A DNA stretch of 64,000 nucleotides from Casp-alpha2 sp036337015 (GTDB lineage Bacteria > Pseudomonadota > Alphaproteobacteria > Rhodospirillales > Casp-alpha2). Of this stretch, positions 25,838 through 34,320 are shown piece by piece. Position numbers and translations under genes: made by a program. Position 1 is the stretch's first letter. Each line of letters begins with the position of its first letter. A model generated the notes under the pieces. That model was not told the DNA's origin and did no database searches. It saw only the letters and a list, made by a program, of their open reading frames with translations. The stretch lies in NCBI GenBank assembly GCA_036337015.1, contig JAYZEZ010000008.1, positions 124,001-188,000 of the forward strand, read 5' to 3'.

Positions 25838-27283
25838 ATGGATTTCCGACCAATATTCCTAGTTATTGGAATTCTTTTAACAATTTTAGCAATTGTAATG
25901 CTGGTGCCAGCAGCAGTAGATGCATTTAATGGTAATGCTGATTGGGAAGTATTTGGAATTTCTTCCGGTGTAACACTTTTTGTTGGCGTAGCCATGGCAC
26001 TTAATAATCGCACTGGAAAAATAAAGCTGAATTTACGCCAAGCATTTGCTATGACCACACTAAGTTGGTTGGCAATAACCTTCTTTGCAACCTTACCCTT
26101 TATCTATTCAGAGCTACAGCTATCTTTTACTGACGCTTTTTTCGAGGCTATGTCTGGATTGACTACTACCGGCTCCACTGTAATCACAAATTTAGAAATG
26201 GCACCGAAAGGAATATTATTATGGCGAGCATTGCTGCAATGGGTTGGCGGTATTGGAATCATTGTTATGGCAATAGCTATACTTCCAATCTTAAAGGTTG
26301 GTGGAATGCAATTATTTCGTATGGAAAGCTCTGATCAATCTGAAAAAGTTTTGCCTCGCACCACACAAGTCGCTGCCGCTATTGGCATGCTCTACCTCTT
26401 TCTAACTGGTCTTTGCGCAGGTTCATACTTTCTCGCTGGTATGAATGGTTTTGAATCAATTGCACATGGAATGACTACAATAGCTACAGGTGGCTTTTCC
26501 ACCGCAAATGCATCAATTGGACATTTTGATAATGCAATAATTGATTTTATTGCCACCGTTGGCATGATAGTTGGCTCACTTCCATTTATCCTTTACTTAA
26601 AAGCCTTGCAAGGTGATTACCAAGTTTTAATTTCAGATTCTCAAGTTCAGTGTTTCCTGATATTAGTTAGCTTTTTAGTCATTCTAGCTGCAGGATGGTT
26701 ATGGCTTGAAAATGGACTAGGCCCTGTTATTGCTCTACGCTTTGCAGCATTCAATATAGTTTCAATTATTACTGGAACAGGGTTCGCAACTTCTGACTTT
26801 AGTCTTTGGGGAAGCTTTGCACTACCCATATTCTTTTTTATTATGTTTATTGGCGGTTGCGCTGGTTCAACTACTTGCGGAATTAAAATTTTTCGTTTTC
26901 AAATACTTTATGCCGCAGCTAGGACACAAATCCATCGCCTATTACAACCACACGGTGTCTTCATTCCTAATTACAACCATCAACCAATTTCTGACGAAAT
27001 ATTAGTTTCTGTGCTCAGCTTTTTTTTCATCTGGTTTCTATCGTTTGGATTACTAGCTTTGTCATTGGGCTTACTCGGTTTAGATTTTCTTACAGCCTTT
27101 TCATCTGCAGCCACAGCAATTTCCAACGTAGGTCCAGCATTAGGTCCAATCGTTGGTCCATCTGGTACTTTTCAGCCACTTCCTGATGGAGCAAAATGGT
27201 TACTGACAGGTGGAATGTTGTTAGGTCGATTGGAATTGTTTACTGTCATTGTATTATTCAGCCGCACGTTTTGGCGTGGTTAA
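25838..27283 (+). CDS. trkH: Trk/Ktr-type potassium uptake protein, membrane subunit
   Basis: Integral membrane K+ channel-like subunit of 481 residues. Four pore-loop repeats are visible: SGLTTTGSTVI, TIATGGFSTANAS, ITGTGFATSDFS and SNVGPALGPIVG, each with the filter glycine. The first hydrophobic helices match TrkH rather than KtrB, and the length is that of TrkH/TrkG. No NAD-binding trkA is adjacent, so the regulatory ring subunit must be encoded elsewhere. AAGG lies 9 bases upstream of the ATG. It is convergent with the lipoprotein gene, 5 bases away. Confidence 0.95.
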   Translation: MDFRPIFLVIGILLTILAIVMLVPAAVDAFNGNADWEVFGISSGVTLFVGVAMALNNRTGKIKLNLRQAFAMTTLSWLAITFFATLPFIYSELQLSFTDAFFEAMSGLTTTGSTVITNLEMAPKGILLWRALLQWVGGIGIIVMAIAILPILKVGGMQLFRMESSDQSEKVLPRTTQVAAAIGMLYLFLTGLCAGSYFLAGMNGFESIAHGMTTIATGGFSTANASIGHFDNAIIDFIATVGMIVGSLPFILYLKALQGDYQVLISDSQVQCFLILVSFLVILAAGWLWLENGLGPVIALRFAAFNIVSIITGTGFATSDFSLWGSFALPIFFFIMFIGGCAGSTTCGIKIFRFQILYAAARTQIHRLLQPHGVFIPNYNHQPISDEILVSVLSFFFIWFLSFGLLALSLGLLGLDFLTAFSSAATAISNVGPALGPIVGPSGTFQPLPDGAKWLLTGGMLLGRLELFTVIVLFSRTFWRG

Positions 27284-27288
27284 CAAAC

Positions 27289-27870
27289 TTAACGCAACCA
27301 AACGCTAAGATGTTTCCGTATTTTTTCTTCCATGACTGTATTAAATTCTTGTAAAAGTGTCTCGGTCAAATCAAACCAAATACGATTACGCTTGTTGATT
27401 GTTATATTCTCTCGAACAGTAGTAAAGCGAGTCGTGTGTGCCTCAGTAGTCCCCTGACCTTGGACATTAGAAATATCAAGTCGCACATGTACAGTAGCAT
27501 CGTAACGTTTATTCTGTTGGTTTATAAAAGTTGAAACTAAATTTTTTTTCGTCAGCAATTGCTTCTCTATTGCACTTGCATTAAGGATCACTAACTGCGC
27601 CTTGCCTGAAGAACCAACAGCTCTGAGCCTGTCCTTAGCCCAACGTTTGATGGCTGCGGTTGGTTGAGTTGGAAAAAAATGCTCAACATTAGGAGCTCTT
27701 AATGGAGGTCTATATTGTACGACAACATTAATTTGGCTCACATTTAATTTAATAGGCGCTAAGTGTACGAAGGTCACACTAGGAAACTTTTCAGATTGCA
27801 CTTGTGTCTCACAAGCAATCGTCAATATGAAGGCAAATATAATAATAAAAAATTTAATTGGCTGAAGCAT
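27289..27870 (-). CDS. Predicted lipoprotein of unknown function
   Basis: A protein of about 193 residues with a hydrophobic N-terminus (IKFFIIIFAFILTIACE) ending in a lipobox-like TIAC, so probably lipid-anchored in the envelope. The remainder is mixed beta/alpha with no recognised domain; it resembles conserved alphaproteobacterial hypotheticals. The frame opens at 27894, inside argF, but the ATG at 27870, with GGA upstream, gives a proper signal peptide and no overlap. It follows argF on the same strand. Confidence 0.7.
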   Translation of the reverse strand: MLQPIKFFIIIFAFILTIACETQVQSEKFPSVTFVHLAPIKLNVSQINVVVQYRPPLRAPNVEHFFPTQPTAAIKRWAKDRLRAVGSSGKAQLVILNASAIEKQLLTKKNLVSTFINQQNKRYDATVHVRLDISNVQGQGTTEAHTTRFTTVRENITINKRNRIWFDLTETLLQEFNTVMEEKIRKHLSVWLR

Positions 27871-27878
27871 GTAAAACT

Positions 27879-28790
27879 TTATCCAAAACACCAAGCAAGT
27901 ATACCTTTTTGAGCATGTAACCGATTTTCCGCTTCATCCCAGATAACTGATTGCGGGCCATCCATAACTTCATCAGTAACTTCTTCCCCACGATGGGCCG
28001 GCAAGCAATGCATAAAGAGTGCATTCGACTTTGCCTTAGACATTAAATCTTCATTAACTTGATAAGGTTTTAAAAGTTGACGACGACCTTCAATATCGTC
28101 GTCACCCATTGAAACCCAGGTATCTGCATTAACCAAATCTGCTCCAGAAACAGCACTTACAGCATCATTAGTTACAGTAACATCTCCGCCTTCAGCTCTA
28201 GCCCACGTTAAAATTTCATCAGTTGGGAAAAGGCTATCTGGGCATGCTATGCGTAGTGAAAAACCTAATCTGACAGCCGCATGTATCCAGCTATTTGCAA
28301 CATTATTGCCATCCCCAGACCATGCAACTATTTTACCTTCGATAGGCCCTCGATGCTCTTCAAAAGTCATTACATCCGCCATAATTTGGCAAGGATGCGA
28401 AAAATCAGTTAATCCATTTATCACAGGTACCACAGCATGTTTTTCAAGGTCTTCTAACTTCTTCGTCTCATCAGTGCGTATCATTATTGCGTCTGCATAA
28501 CGAGAAAGAACTCGAGCCGTATCAGAGATGGATTCACCGCGTCCTAACTGAGATTCAGCTTCAGTCATTACAACCACCTGCCCCCCCAATTGTTGCATAC
28601 CCACTTGGAAGGAAACACGAGTACGAGTTGATGGTTTTTCGAAAATCATCACCAGTGTCTTACCTGAAAACAAGGGTTTAGATTTTCCTTCAATATGTTT
28701 ATGTTTAAGGCTTCTCGCTAAATCAAGTATTGCTCTAAGCGTCTTCCTATCAAGCTTATCAAGATCGAGAAAATGTCTAATAGGTTTCAT
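27879..28790 (-). CDS. argF: Ornithine carbamoyltransferase
   Basis: Condenses carbamoyl phosphate and ornithine to citrulline in arginine synthesis. The 303-residue protein has the carbamoyl phosphate site KPSTRTRVSF (about 52-61), the SHPCQ motif, the ornithine-loop segment VSMGD and the catalytic Cys in MHCLPAHRGEE. All family motifs are intact. It follows argD by only 4 bases, an argD-argF operon as in many alphaproteobacteria. Confidence 0.97.
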   Translation of the reverse strand: MKPIRHFLDLDKLDRKTLRAILDLARSLKHKHIEGKSKPLFSGKTLVMIFEKPSTRTRVSFQVGMQQLGGQVVVMTEAESQLGRGESISDTARVLSRYADAIMIRTDETKKLEDLEKHAVVPVINGLTDFSHPCQIMADVMTFEEHRGPIEGKIVAWSGDGNNVANSWIHAAVRLGFSLRIACPDSLFPTDEILTWARAEGGDVTVTNDAVSAVSGADLVNADTWVSMGDDDIEGRRQLLKPYQVNEDLMSKAKSNALFMHCLPAHRGEEVTDEVMDGPQSVIWDEAENRLHAQKGILAWCFG

Positions 28791-28794
28791 AATA

Positions 28795-29973
28795 CTATTG
28801 TTCCGCTAGAATCCCAGAGGCAACACTCTCTAAAATTTTTAATGCTTCGTCTAGATGTTCATCTTCTATAATCAATGGTGGAACAAGTCTAACCACATTA
28901 GAGCCAGCCGCCACCACCAATAAGCCTGCCATAGCACACCTTTCAACAACTACAGTATTCTTAGGAACACATTTTAGGCCTATCATAAGCCCTGCTCCAC
29001 TAACACCTTCAAATACATTGGGGAATTTTTTGTGTAACTTTTCTAATTTTAACCAAAATAGCCGAGAAATACGATCTACATTATTCAAAAAATCATCAGC
29101 AAGCATAACATCGAGAACAGCGTTACAAACTGTCATAGCTAATGGATTGCCACCAAATGTAGAGCCATGTGTTCCAACAGTCATAGCTCTTGCAGGAGCA
29201 TCCTTTGTTAAACAAGCCCCAACTGGAAACCCACTTCCTAACCCCTTAGCAGTAGCCAAGATATCGGGTTCAATACCCGCCCATTCATGCGCAAACAACT
29301 TTCCAGTCCTACCCATACCGCATTGCACTTCGTCAACCACTAATAAAATATCCGATTCGGTAGCAAGGGCTCTTAAATCTTTTAAATAGCTTAGCGACAT
29401 CGGTCTAATGCCTCCTTCACCCTGCACAGGTTCCACAAGAATTGCAGCGGTTTCAGGACTTATTGCAGAACGCATAGCGTCAATATCATTGAAGGGAACT
29501 TGATCAAAACCTTCAATAACCGGTCCAAATCCATCCAGATGCTTTTCTTGCTTACCTGCGGCTATCGTTGCAAGTGTACGTCCGTGAAATGCCCCATCAC
29601 AAGTAATGATACGATAGCGTTCTGGCCGGCCATTTACAGAATGAAACTTCCGTGCAACTTTGATGGATGTTTCAACTGCTTCAGAACCAGAGTTATTAAA
29701 GAAAACACTATCAGCAAAGCTATTCTGAACCAATCGTTCGGCTAACCTAACTTGCTCTGGAATCGAATAAAGATTCGAACAATGCCATAATTTTTTTGCC
29801 TGGTCTGTTAAAGCCTCAACCAAATAAGGATGACAATGGCCAAGACTGGTGACTGCGATACCCGCTCCAAAATCAAGAAATTTTTTTCCATCAGAAGCAT
29901 AAAGGTAGACGCCCTCACCTCTCTCAATTGTAAGGTTGGGTTCGCCATATGTAGGCATAACTGATGAAACCAT
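28795..29973 (-). CDS. argD: Acetylornithine / class III PLP aminotransferase
   Basis: Transaminates N-acetylglutamate semialdehyde to N-acetylornithine. The 392-residue fold-type I enzyme has LDFGAGIAVTSLGHCHP, NSGSEAVETSIKVARKF, VDEVQCGMGRTGKLFAHE and the PLP Lys in ILATAKGLGSGFPVGA, then THGSTFGGNPLA. The closest reading is ArgD, supported by argF 4 bases downstream. It may also act on succinyl-diaminopimelate in lysine synthesis, as ArgD does elsewhere. It precedes nothing else in the operon apart from argF and the lipoprotein. Confidence 0.94.
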   Translation of the reverse strand: MVSSVMPTYGEPNLTIERGEGVYLYASDGKKFLDFGAGIAVTSLGHCHPYLVEALTDQAKKLWHCSNLYSIPEQVRLAERLVQNSFADSVFFNNSGSEAVETSIKVARKFHSVNGRPERYRIITCDGAFHGRTLATIAAGKQEKHLDGFGPVIEGFDQVPFNDIDAMRSAISPETAAILVEPVQGEGGIRPMSLSYLKDLRALATESDILLVVDEVQCGMGRTGKLFAHEWAGIEPDILATAKGLGSGFPVGACLTKDAPARAMTVGTHGSTFGGNPLAMTVCNAVLDVMLADDFLNNVDRISRLFWLKLEKLHKKFPNVFEGVSGAGLMIGLKCVPKNTVVVERCAMAGLLVVAAGSNVVRLVPPLIIEDEHLDEALKILESVASGILAEQ

Positions 29974-30090
29974 AGGGAAAGCTCTCCAATCCTAAAGGCG
30001 ACCGATCTTAAAAAAAGCCCCGGCTAAGAAAAGCGAATGATTATCTTGAAAGAGCTTCAACCTGTCAACGAACAAAGACAAAATTAATGA

Positions 30091-30861
30091 TTAAGCCTTA
30101 AGTTTATATCCTGTTGCAAACATCCAAGTGCATAACCACCAAAGGCATCCGTTTATCAAAGCCATTACAATCAATCCAGATATCAACGATCCATCTGCAT
30201 ATCCAATAAAGCCATAACGAACGCCATCGATCATGTAGAAAAAAGGATTAAAATGAGCGGCTATTTGCACTGCCTCGGGCAACCGCTGAATTGAATAAAA
30301 AGTGCCCGATAAAAAAGACAATGGTGTAATTATAAAATTGGTAACAGCTGCAATATGATCAAACTTTTCAGACCAAATTCCACCAATAGTACCCAGCAAT
30401 GAAAGCATCAAAGATGCCATGAATGTATGATAAATAATAAAACCCCAATGATGAATATCCATATCAACAAACAAAGCCATTGCTAACGCAACTACCGCAC
30501 CGACACAAATGCCTCTACTAGCACCGCCTAAAGCAAAACCAAAGGTTAATTCATGAGCTGTGAACGGCGGCATAAGTGTATCTATAATATTACCTTGAAC
30601 TTTAGATATCATGATTGAAGAAGACGTATTGGCAAAGGCATTTTGAGCAATTGCCATAACAATTAGCCCCGGGGCCAAGAATACAGTAAATGGTACATCA
30701 CCAACAGTACGGTTTGCGCCATCAAGAGCTAAAACAAAAATTGCTAAAAACAGCAATGTCGTAACAATAGGTGCGGCTAGAGTCTGAGTATAGACCTTAA
30801 GAAAACGTTGAACTTCACGTAAGTATAAAGTCCATAGGCCTACCCAATTAACAGCTCCCAT
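30091..30861 (-). CDS. ABC-2-type transporter permease
   Basis: Integral membrane permease of about 256 residues with six hydrophobic segments and a C-terminal ABC-2 signature region (NFIITPLSFLSGTFYSIQRLP, then FNPFFYMIDGVRYGF). No ATP-binding partner is in the window. The frame extends to a TTG at 30918, but ATG 30861 has AAGAGGG 8 bases upstream and gives the usual family length. Similar permeases adjoin argD-argF in related genomes. Substrate unknown; polysaccharide or drug export types share the fold. Confidence 0.85.
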   Translation of the reverse strand: MGAVNWVGLWTLYLREVQRFLKVYTQTLAAPIVTTLLFLAIFVLALDGANRTVGDVPFTVFLAPGLIVMAIAQNAFANTSSSIMISKVQGNIIDTLMPPFTAHELTFGFALGGASRGICVGAVVALAMALFVDMDIHHWGFIIYHTFMASLMLSLLGTIGGIWSEKFDHIAAVTNFIITPLSFLSGTFYSIQRLPEAVQIAAHFNPFFYMIDGVRYGFIGYADGSLISGLIVMALINGCLWWLCTWMFATGYKLKA

Positions 30862-30930
30862 AACTATAACCCTCTTACGATCATTCATATCTGGAAATAT
30901 AGGCATAGTACATGGCAATATCCATCCAAG

Positions 30931-31491
30931 ATGAAAAATTTTACAAAAAAAAATAGAAATCGTATGCCAAAAAAAATTACGCTTGAATATCTTGAAAATT
31001 CAAGCCTGTATTACTTATCGCGTTTTGCAACATCAAAAAACAACCTAAAGCAAGTGATGATGAGGAAAATACTGTGGTCGGCAAGATACCACGGAACCAA
31101 CTCAGAGGAAGGAAAAAAATTAATCGAAGGCCTAATTGATCGATATCTTCGTTCCGGACTTCTTAATGATAAAGTCTATGCTCAAAACTCAGCTGTCAAG
31201 CTTCACCAGCAAGGTAACTCGTCAATTAAAATCCGAGCAAAACTAAAAAAAAAGGGCGTCTGTAATAAAGATATCGAAGATGCACTTTCTTCGTTAGAAA
31301 AAATTGACGAAAACCCTGAACTTGCTGCTGCCATTCTCTATGCACGGAGAAAATGCTTAGGACCATTCCAAATTAGTCGATTAGACGATTCAACTAGAGA
31401 AAAACAGCTAGCTAAGATGGCACGTGCTGGATTTTCCTATAAAATTTCTAATTTCATTATTTTTGCCAAAAATAAAGAAGAATTGTTATAA
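30931..31491 (+). CDS. recX: Regulatory protein RecX
   Basis: A 186-residue helical protein that modulates RecA filament length. The three RecX repeats are visible: ALxYLxxxxxS-like YLENSSLYYLSRFATSKNNL, LIDRYLRSGLLNDKVYAQN, and KLKKKGVCNKDIEDALSS, followed by the C-terminal AKMARAGFSYKISN. No recA is nearby. Divergent from the ABC-2 permease. The reading frame overlaps the long open frame of acnA's leader, but acnA itself begins 60 bases after the recX stop. Confidence 0.9.
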   Translation: MKNFTKKNRNRMPKKITLEYLENSSLYYLSRFATSKNNLKQVMMRKILWSARYHGTNSEEGKKLIEGLIDRYLRSGLLNDKVYAQNSAVKLHQQGNSSIKIRAKLKKKGVCNKDIEDALSSLEKIDENPELAAAILYARRKCLGPFQISRLDDSTREKQLAKMARAGFSYKISNFIIFAKNKEELL

Positions 31492-31552
31492 TAGTGAGAT
31501 AAAGTATCTATTTTCGTTTCTACTTTTATTTTTTCTAGGAAGGAGTGAGGCC

Positions 31553-34243
31553 TTGCCAATTACCGGCCAAGATACCCTGAATGTACGCCGTAGCCTTCAT
31601 GTTGGTGAAAAAAAATACGATTATTTTAGTCTTGAAGCTGCAGCTGAAGCTGGCCTCGGCGATATTAAGCGACTACCATATTCCCTAAAGGTTCTTCTTG
31701 AAAATCTATTGCGCTATGAGGATGGAAGTTCTGTAACAGTCAATGATATTAAGGCATTCACCAGTTGGGTTAAAAATAGATCCTCAAATTACGAAATTGC
31801 CTTTCGACCCGCAAGAGTTCTTATGCAGGATTTTACAGGTGTACCGGCTGTCGTCGACTTAGCTGCGATGCGCCAAGCTATGTCTAATTTGGGCGGCAAC
31901 CCAGACAGAATAAACCCACTTAGTACCTGCAACCTAGTAATTGACCATTCGGTATCGATTGATTTTGCAGGCACGCCAGATTCTATCAATAAAAATATTA
32001 AACGAGAATTTGAGCGTAATGGTGAACGCTATCAGTTCCTTAAATGGGGTCAAGAAGCCTTTTCAAATTTCACCGTAGTTCCTCCTGGAACCGGAATTTG
32101 CCACCAGGTGAACCTAGAATTCCTTGCGAAATCGGTATGGACGGAAAAAGAGGGTGAACAAAATATTGCAATGCCCGACACTATTGTCGGCACGGATAGT
32201 CATACTACAATGGTCAACGCTCTGGGTGTTCTTGGTTGGGGTGTAGGTGGAATCGAAGCCGAAGCAGCCATGTTGGGTCAGCCAGTAACCATGTTAATTC
32301 CAGAAGTCGTCGGCTTCAAATTAACCGGAACTATTCCAGAAGGCGCAGTTGCCACCGATCTAGTTTTAAGGGTAGTAGAAATGCTTAGAGAAAAAGGGGT
32401 GGTCGGTAAATTTGTAGAATTTTTTGGGTCCGGCCTAGATGATCTAAGCCTAGCAGACAAGGCAACAATAGCTAATATGGCCCCAGAATACGGTGCTACA
32501 TGTGGTTTTTTCCCAATAGATTCAGAAACTCTTAACTATTTGGAGTTGACCGGCCGTGACAAGACCACAATAGAACTAGTCGAAGCATATGCAAAAAAAC
32601 AAGGTTTGTGGCGCGACGACACTACACCTGATCCAGACTTCACTGATACATTAGAGTTAAACATAAATTCTGTATCACCATCTATTGCAGGGCCAAAACG
32701 ACCACAAGACCGGATTGAGTTAACTTCGTCAGCTATGGATTTTACTAAAACACTTCAGGATATTGGAGGAGTTGAAAAACCTCGTAGCGTTAAAATAGAG
32801 GGCTCCAACCATCCTCTCTCTGACGGTGATGTCGTTATTGCCGCTATTACCTCGTGCACCAACACGTCTAATCCATCTGTTTTGATAGCTGCAGGCCTCC
32901 TAGCTCGTAATGCTGTTGCTTATGGCCTAAAGTCAAAGCCATGGGTAAAAACATCACTAGCACCAGGAAGCAAGGTAGCGGCAGATTATCTTGAAAAGGC
33001 AGGCCTACTTGATGATCTTGAAAAACTAGGTTTTTCTATAGCTGCTTTTGGTTGCACGAGTTGCATTGGCAATTCAGGGCCACTGCCAGAACCCATAGCT
33101 AAAGGTATTGATGATGGCAATCTTGTTGCTACTGCAGTGTTATCAGGCAACCGCAACTTTGAGGGCCGCATTAACCCATGGGTCAAAGCAAATTACCTGG
33201 CATCACCTCCCCTTGTAGTTGCCTACGCACTGGCAGGATCAATGACCTGTGATTTGTATAATGATCCCCTAGGTGAAGACCAAGATGGAAACAATATATT
33301 TTTAAAAGACATATGGCCATCTAACAAAGACGTTGCTGAAACAGAAACCTCCTGTGTGAAGCAAGTAATGTTTGAAAATAGATATAGCAATGTTTACGAG
33401 GGTCCAAAAGAATGGAAAACCATTGGCGGTGGTGATAACAAGCTATTTGATTGGCCGAACGGTTCCACTTATGTCAAATGCCCCCCATATTTTGAAGATA
33501 TGAAACCAGAACCCTCTGAACCCGAAGATATACTTGGTGCTCGACCACTGTTGATTTTAGGCGACTCAGTCACTACCGATCATATTAGTCCAGCAGGATC
33601 TATTCCAAAAGATGGTCCTGCTGGAGAATATTTACTTGAGTATCAAATTCGACCCGAGGATTTTAATTCTTTTGGCTCTCGACGCGGTAATCATGAGGTA
33701 ATGATGCGCGGGACCTTTGCTAATATCCGCATTCGAAACGAAATGGTTCCGGGTAAGGAAGGAGGCATTTCCATACACTACCCCTCAGGTGAAGAAGAAT
33801 CGGTCTTTAATGTTGCTATGCGTTACAAAGATGAGGGCGTACCTCTAGTTGCAATCGGTGGAAAACTATATGGCTCTGGATCATCTCGAGACTGGGCAGC
33901 TAAGGGTTCAGCGCTGTTAGGGATAAAGGCCGTAATCGTCGAGAGCTTTGAGCGTATTCACCGTTCCAACCTAATTGGCATGGGTGTTATGCCACTAGTG
34001 TTTAAAAATGGTCAGAATAGAAAATCATTGAAACTTAACGGTACAGAAACTTGGGATTTAACAAGAATGGCTAATGGCATAACACCTGGCATGGACATAA
34101 GTGCTAACATTACCCGGGCTAATGGCGATAAAGAGAGCATCACACTTTTATGTAACATTGAAACGCTAGACGAGATTGATTACTATTTACACGGTGGAAT
34201 ACTTCAATACGTACTTCGGCGGATTTTGGCTGAGGCAGCTTAA
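31553..34243 (+). CDS. acnA: Aconitate hydratase A
   Basis: TCA-cycle enzyme that interconverts citrate and isocitrate. The 896-residue AcnA/IRP-type protein has the 4Fe-4S ligands in ITSCTNTSNPSV and FGCTSCIGNSGPLP, the VGTDSHTTMVNALGVLGWGV active-site segment and a C-terminal swivel domain with YGSGSSRDWAAKG. The start is TTG at 31553, preceded by AGGAG 7 bases upstream; the open frame continues back to 31424 through recX, but that part is not conserved protein. It makes the substrate for isocitrate dehydrogenase, the target of the AceK encoded in this window. Confidence 0.97.
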   Translation: MPITGQDTLNVRRSLHVGEKKYDYFSLEAAAEAGLGDIKRLPYSLKVLLENLLRYEDGSSVTVNDIKAFTSWVKNRSSNYEIAFRPARVLMQDFTGVPAVVDLAAMRQAMSNLGGNPDRINPLSTCNLVIDHSVSIDFAGTPDSINKNIKREFERNGERYQFLKWGQEAFSNFTVVPPGTGICHQVNLEFLAKSVWTEKEGEQNIAMPDTIVGTDSHTTMVNALGVLGWGVGGIEAEAAMLGQPVTMLIPEVVGFKLTGTIPEGAVATDLVLRVVEMLREKGVVGKFVEFFGSGLDDLSLADKATIANMAPEYGATCGFFPIDSETLNYLELTGRDKTTIELVEAYAKKQGLWRDDTTPDPDFTDTLELNINSVSPSIAGPKRPQDRIELTSSAMDFTKTLQDIGGVEKPRSVKIEGSNHPLSDGDVVIAAITSCTNTSNPSVLIAAGLLARNAVAYGLKSKPWVKTSLAPGSKVAADYLEKAGLLDDLEKLGFSIAAFGCTSCIGNSGPLPEPIAKGIDDGNLVATAVLSGNRNFEGRINPWVKANYLASPPLVVAYALAGSMTCDLYNDPLGEDQDGNNIFLKDIWPSNKDVAETETSCVKQVMFENRYSNVYEGPKEWKTIGGGDNKLFDWPNGSTYVKCPPYFEDMKPEPSEPEDILGARPLLILGDSVTTDHISPAGSIPKDGPAGEYLLEYQIRPEDFNSFGSRRGNHEVMMRGTFANIRIRNEMVPGKEGGISIHYPSGEEESVFNVAMRYKDEGVPLVAIGGKLYGSGSSRDWAAKGSALLGIKAVIVESFERIHRSNLIGMGVMPLVFKNGQNRKSLKLNGTETWDLTRMANGITPGMDISANITRANGDKESITLLCNIETLDEIDYYLHGGILQYVLRRILAEAA

Positions 34244-34285
34244 AATGACTATAGCGTCCAATTAATAAAACCTATTATATTTTGA

Positions 34286-34299
34286 TTCTGTAATCAGAA
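34286..34299. terminator. Weak hairpin between convergent acnA and htpG
   Basis: TTCTG (34286-34290) and CAGAA (34295-34299) form a 5-bp stem with a 4-base loop, followed by AAAAATTTTTAAAAATT. It is weak, and could serve as a bidirectional terminator of acnA and htpG. Low confidence. Confidence 0.3.
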
Positions 34300-34320
34300 G
34301 TTAAAAATTTTTAAAAATTC

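Noticed and set aside
31424..31552. Upstream part of the acnA open frame (43 codons)
   Set aside because: It lies mostly inside recX in another frame; AGGAG directly precedes TTG 31553, which gives the family N-terminus.
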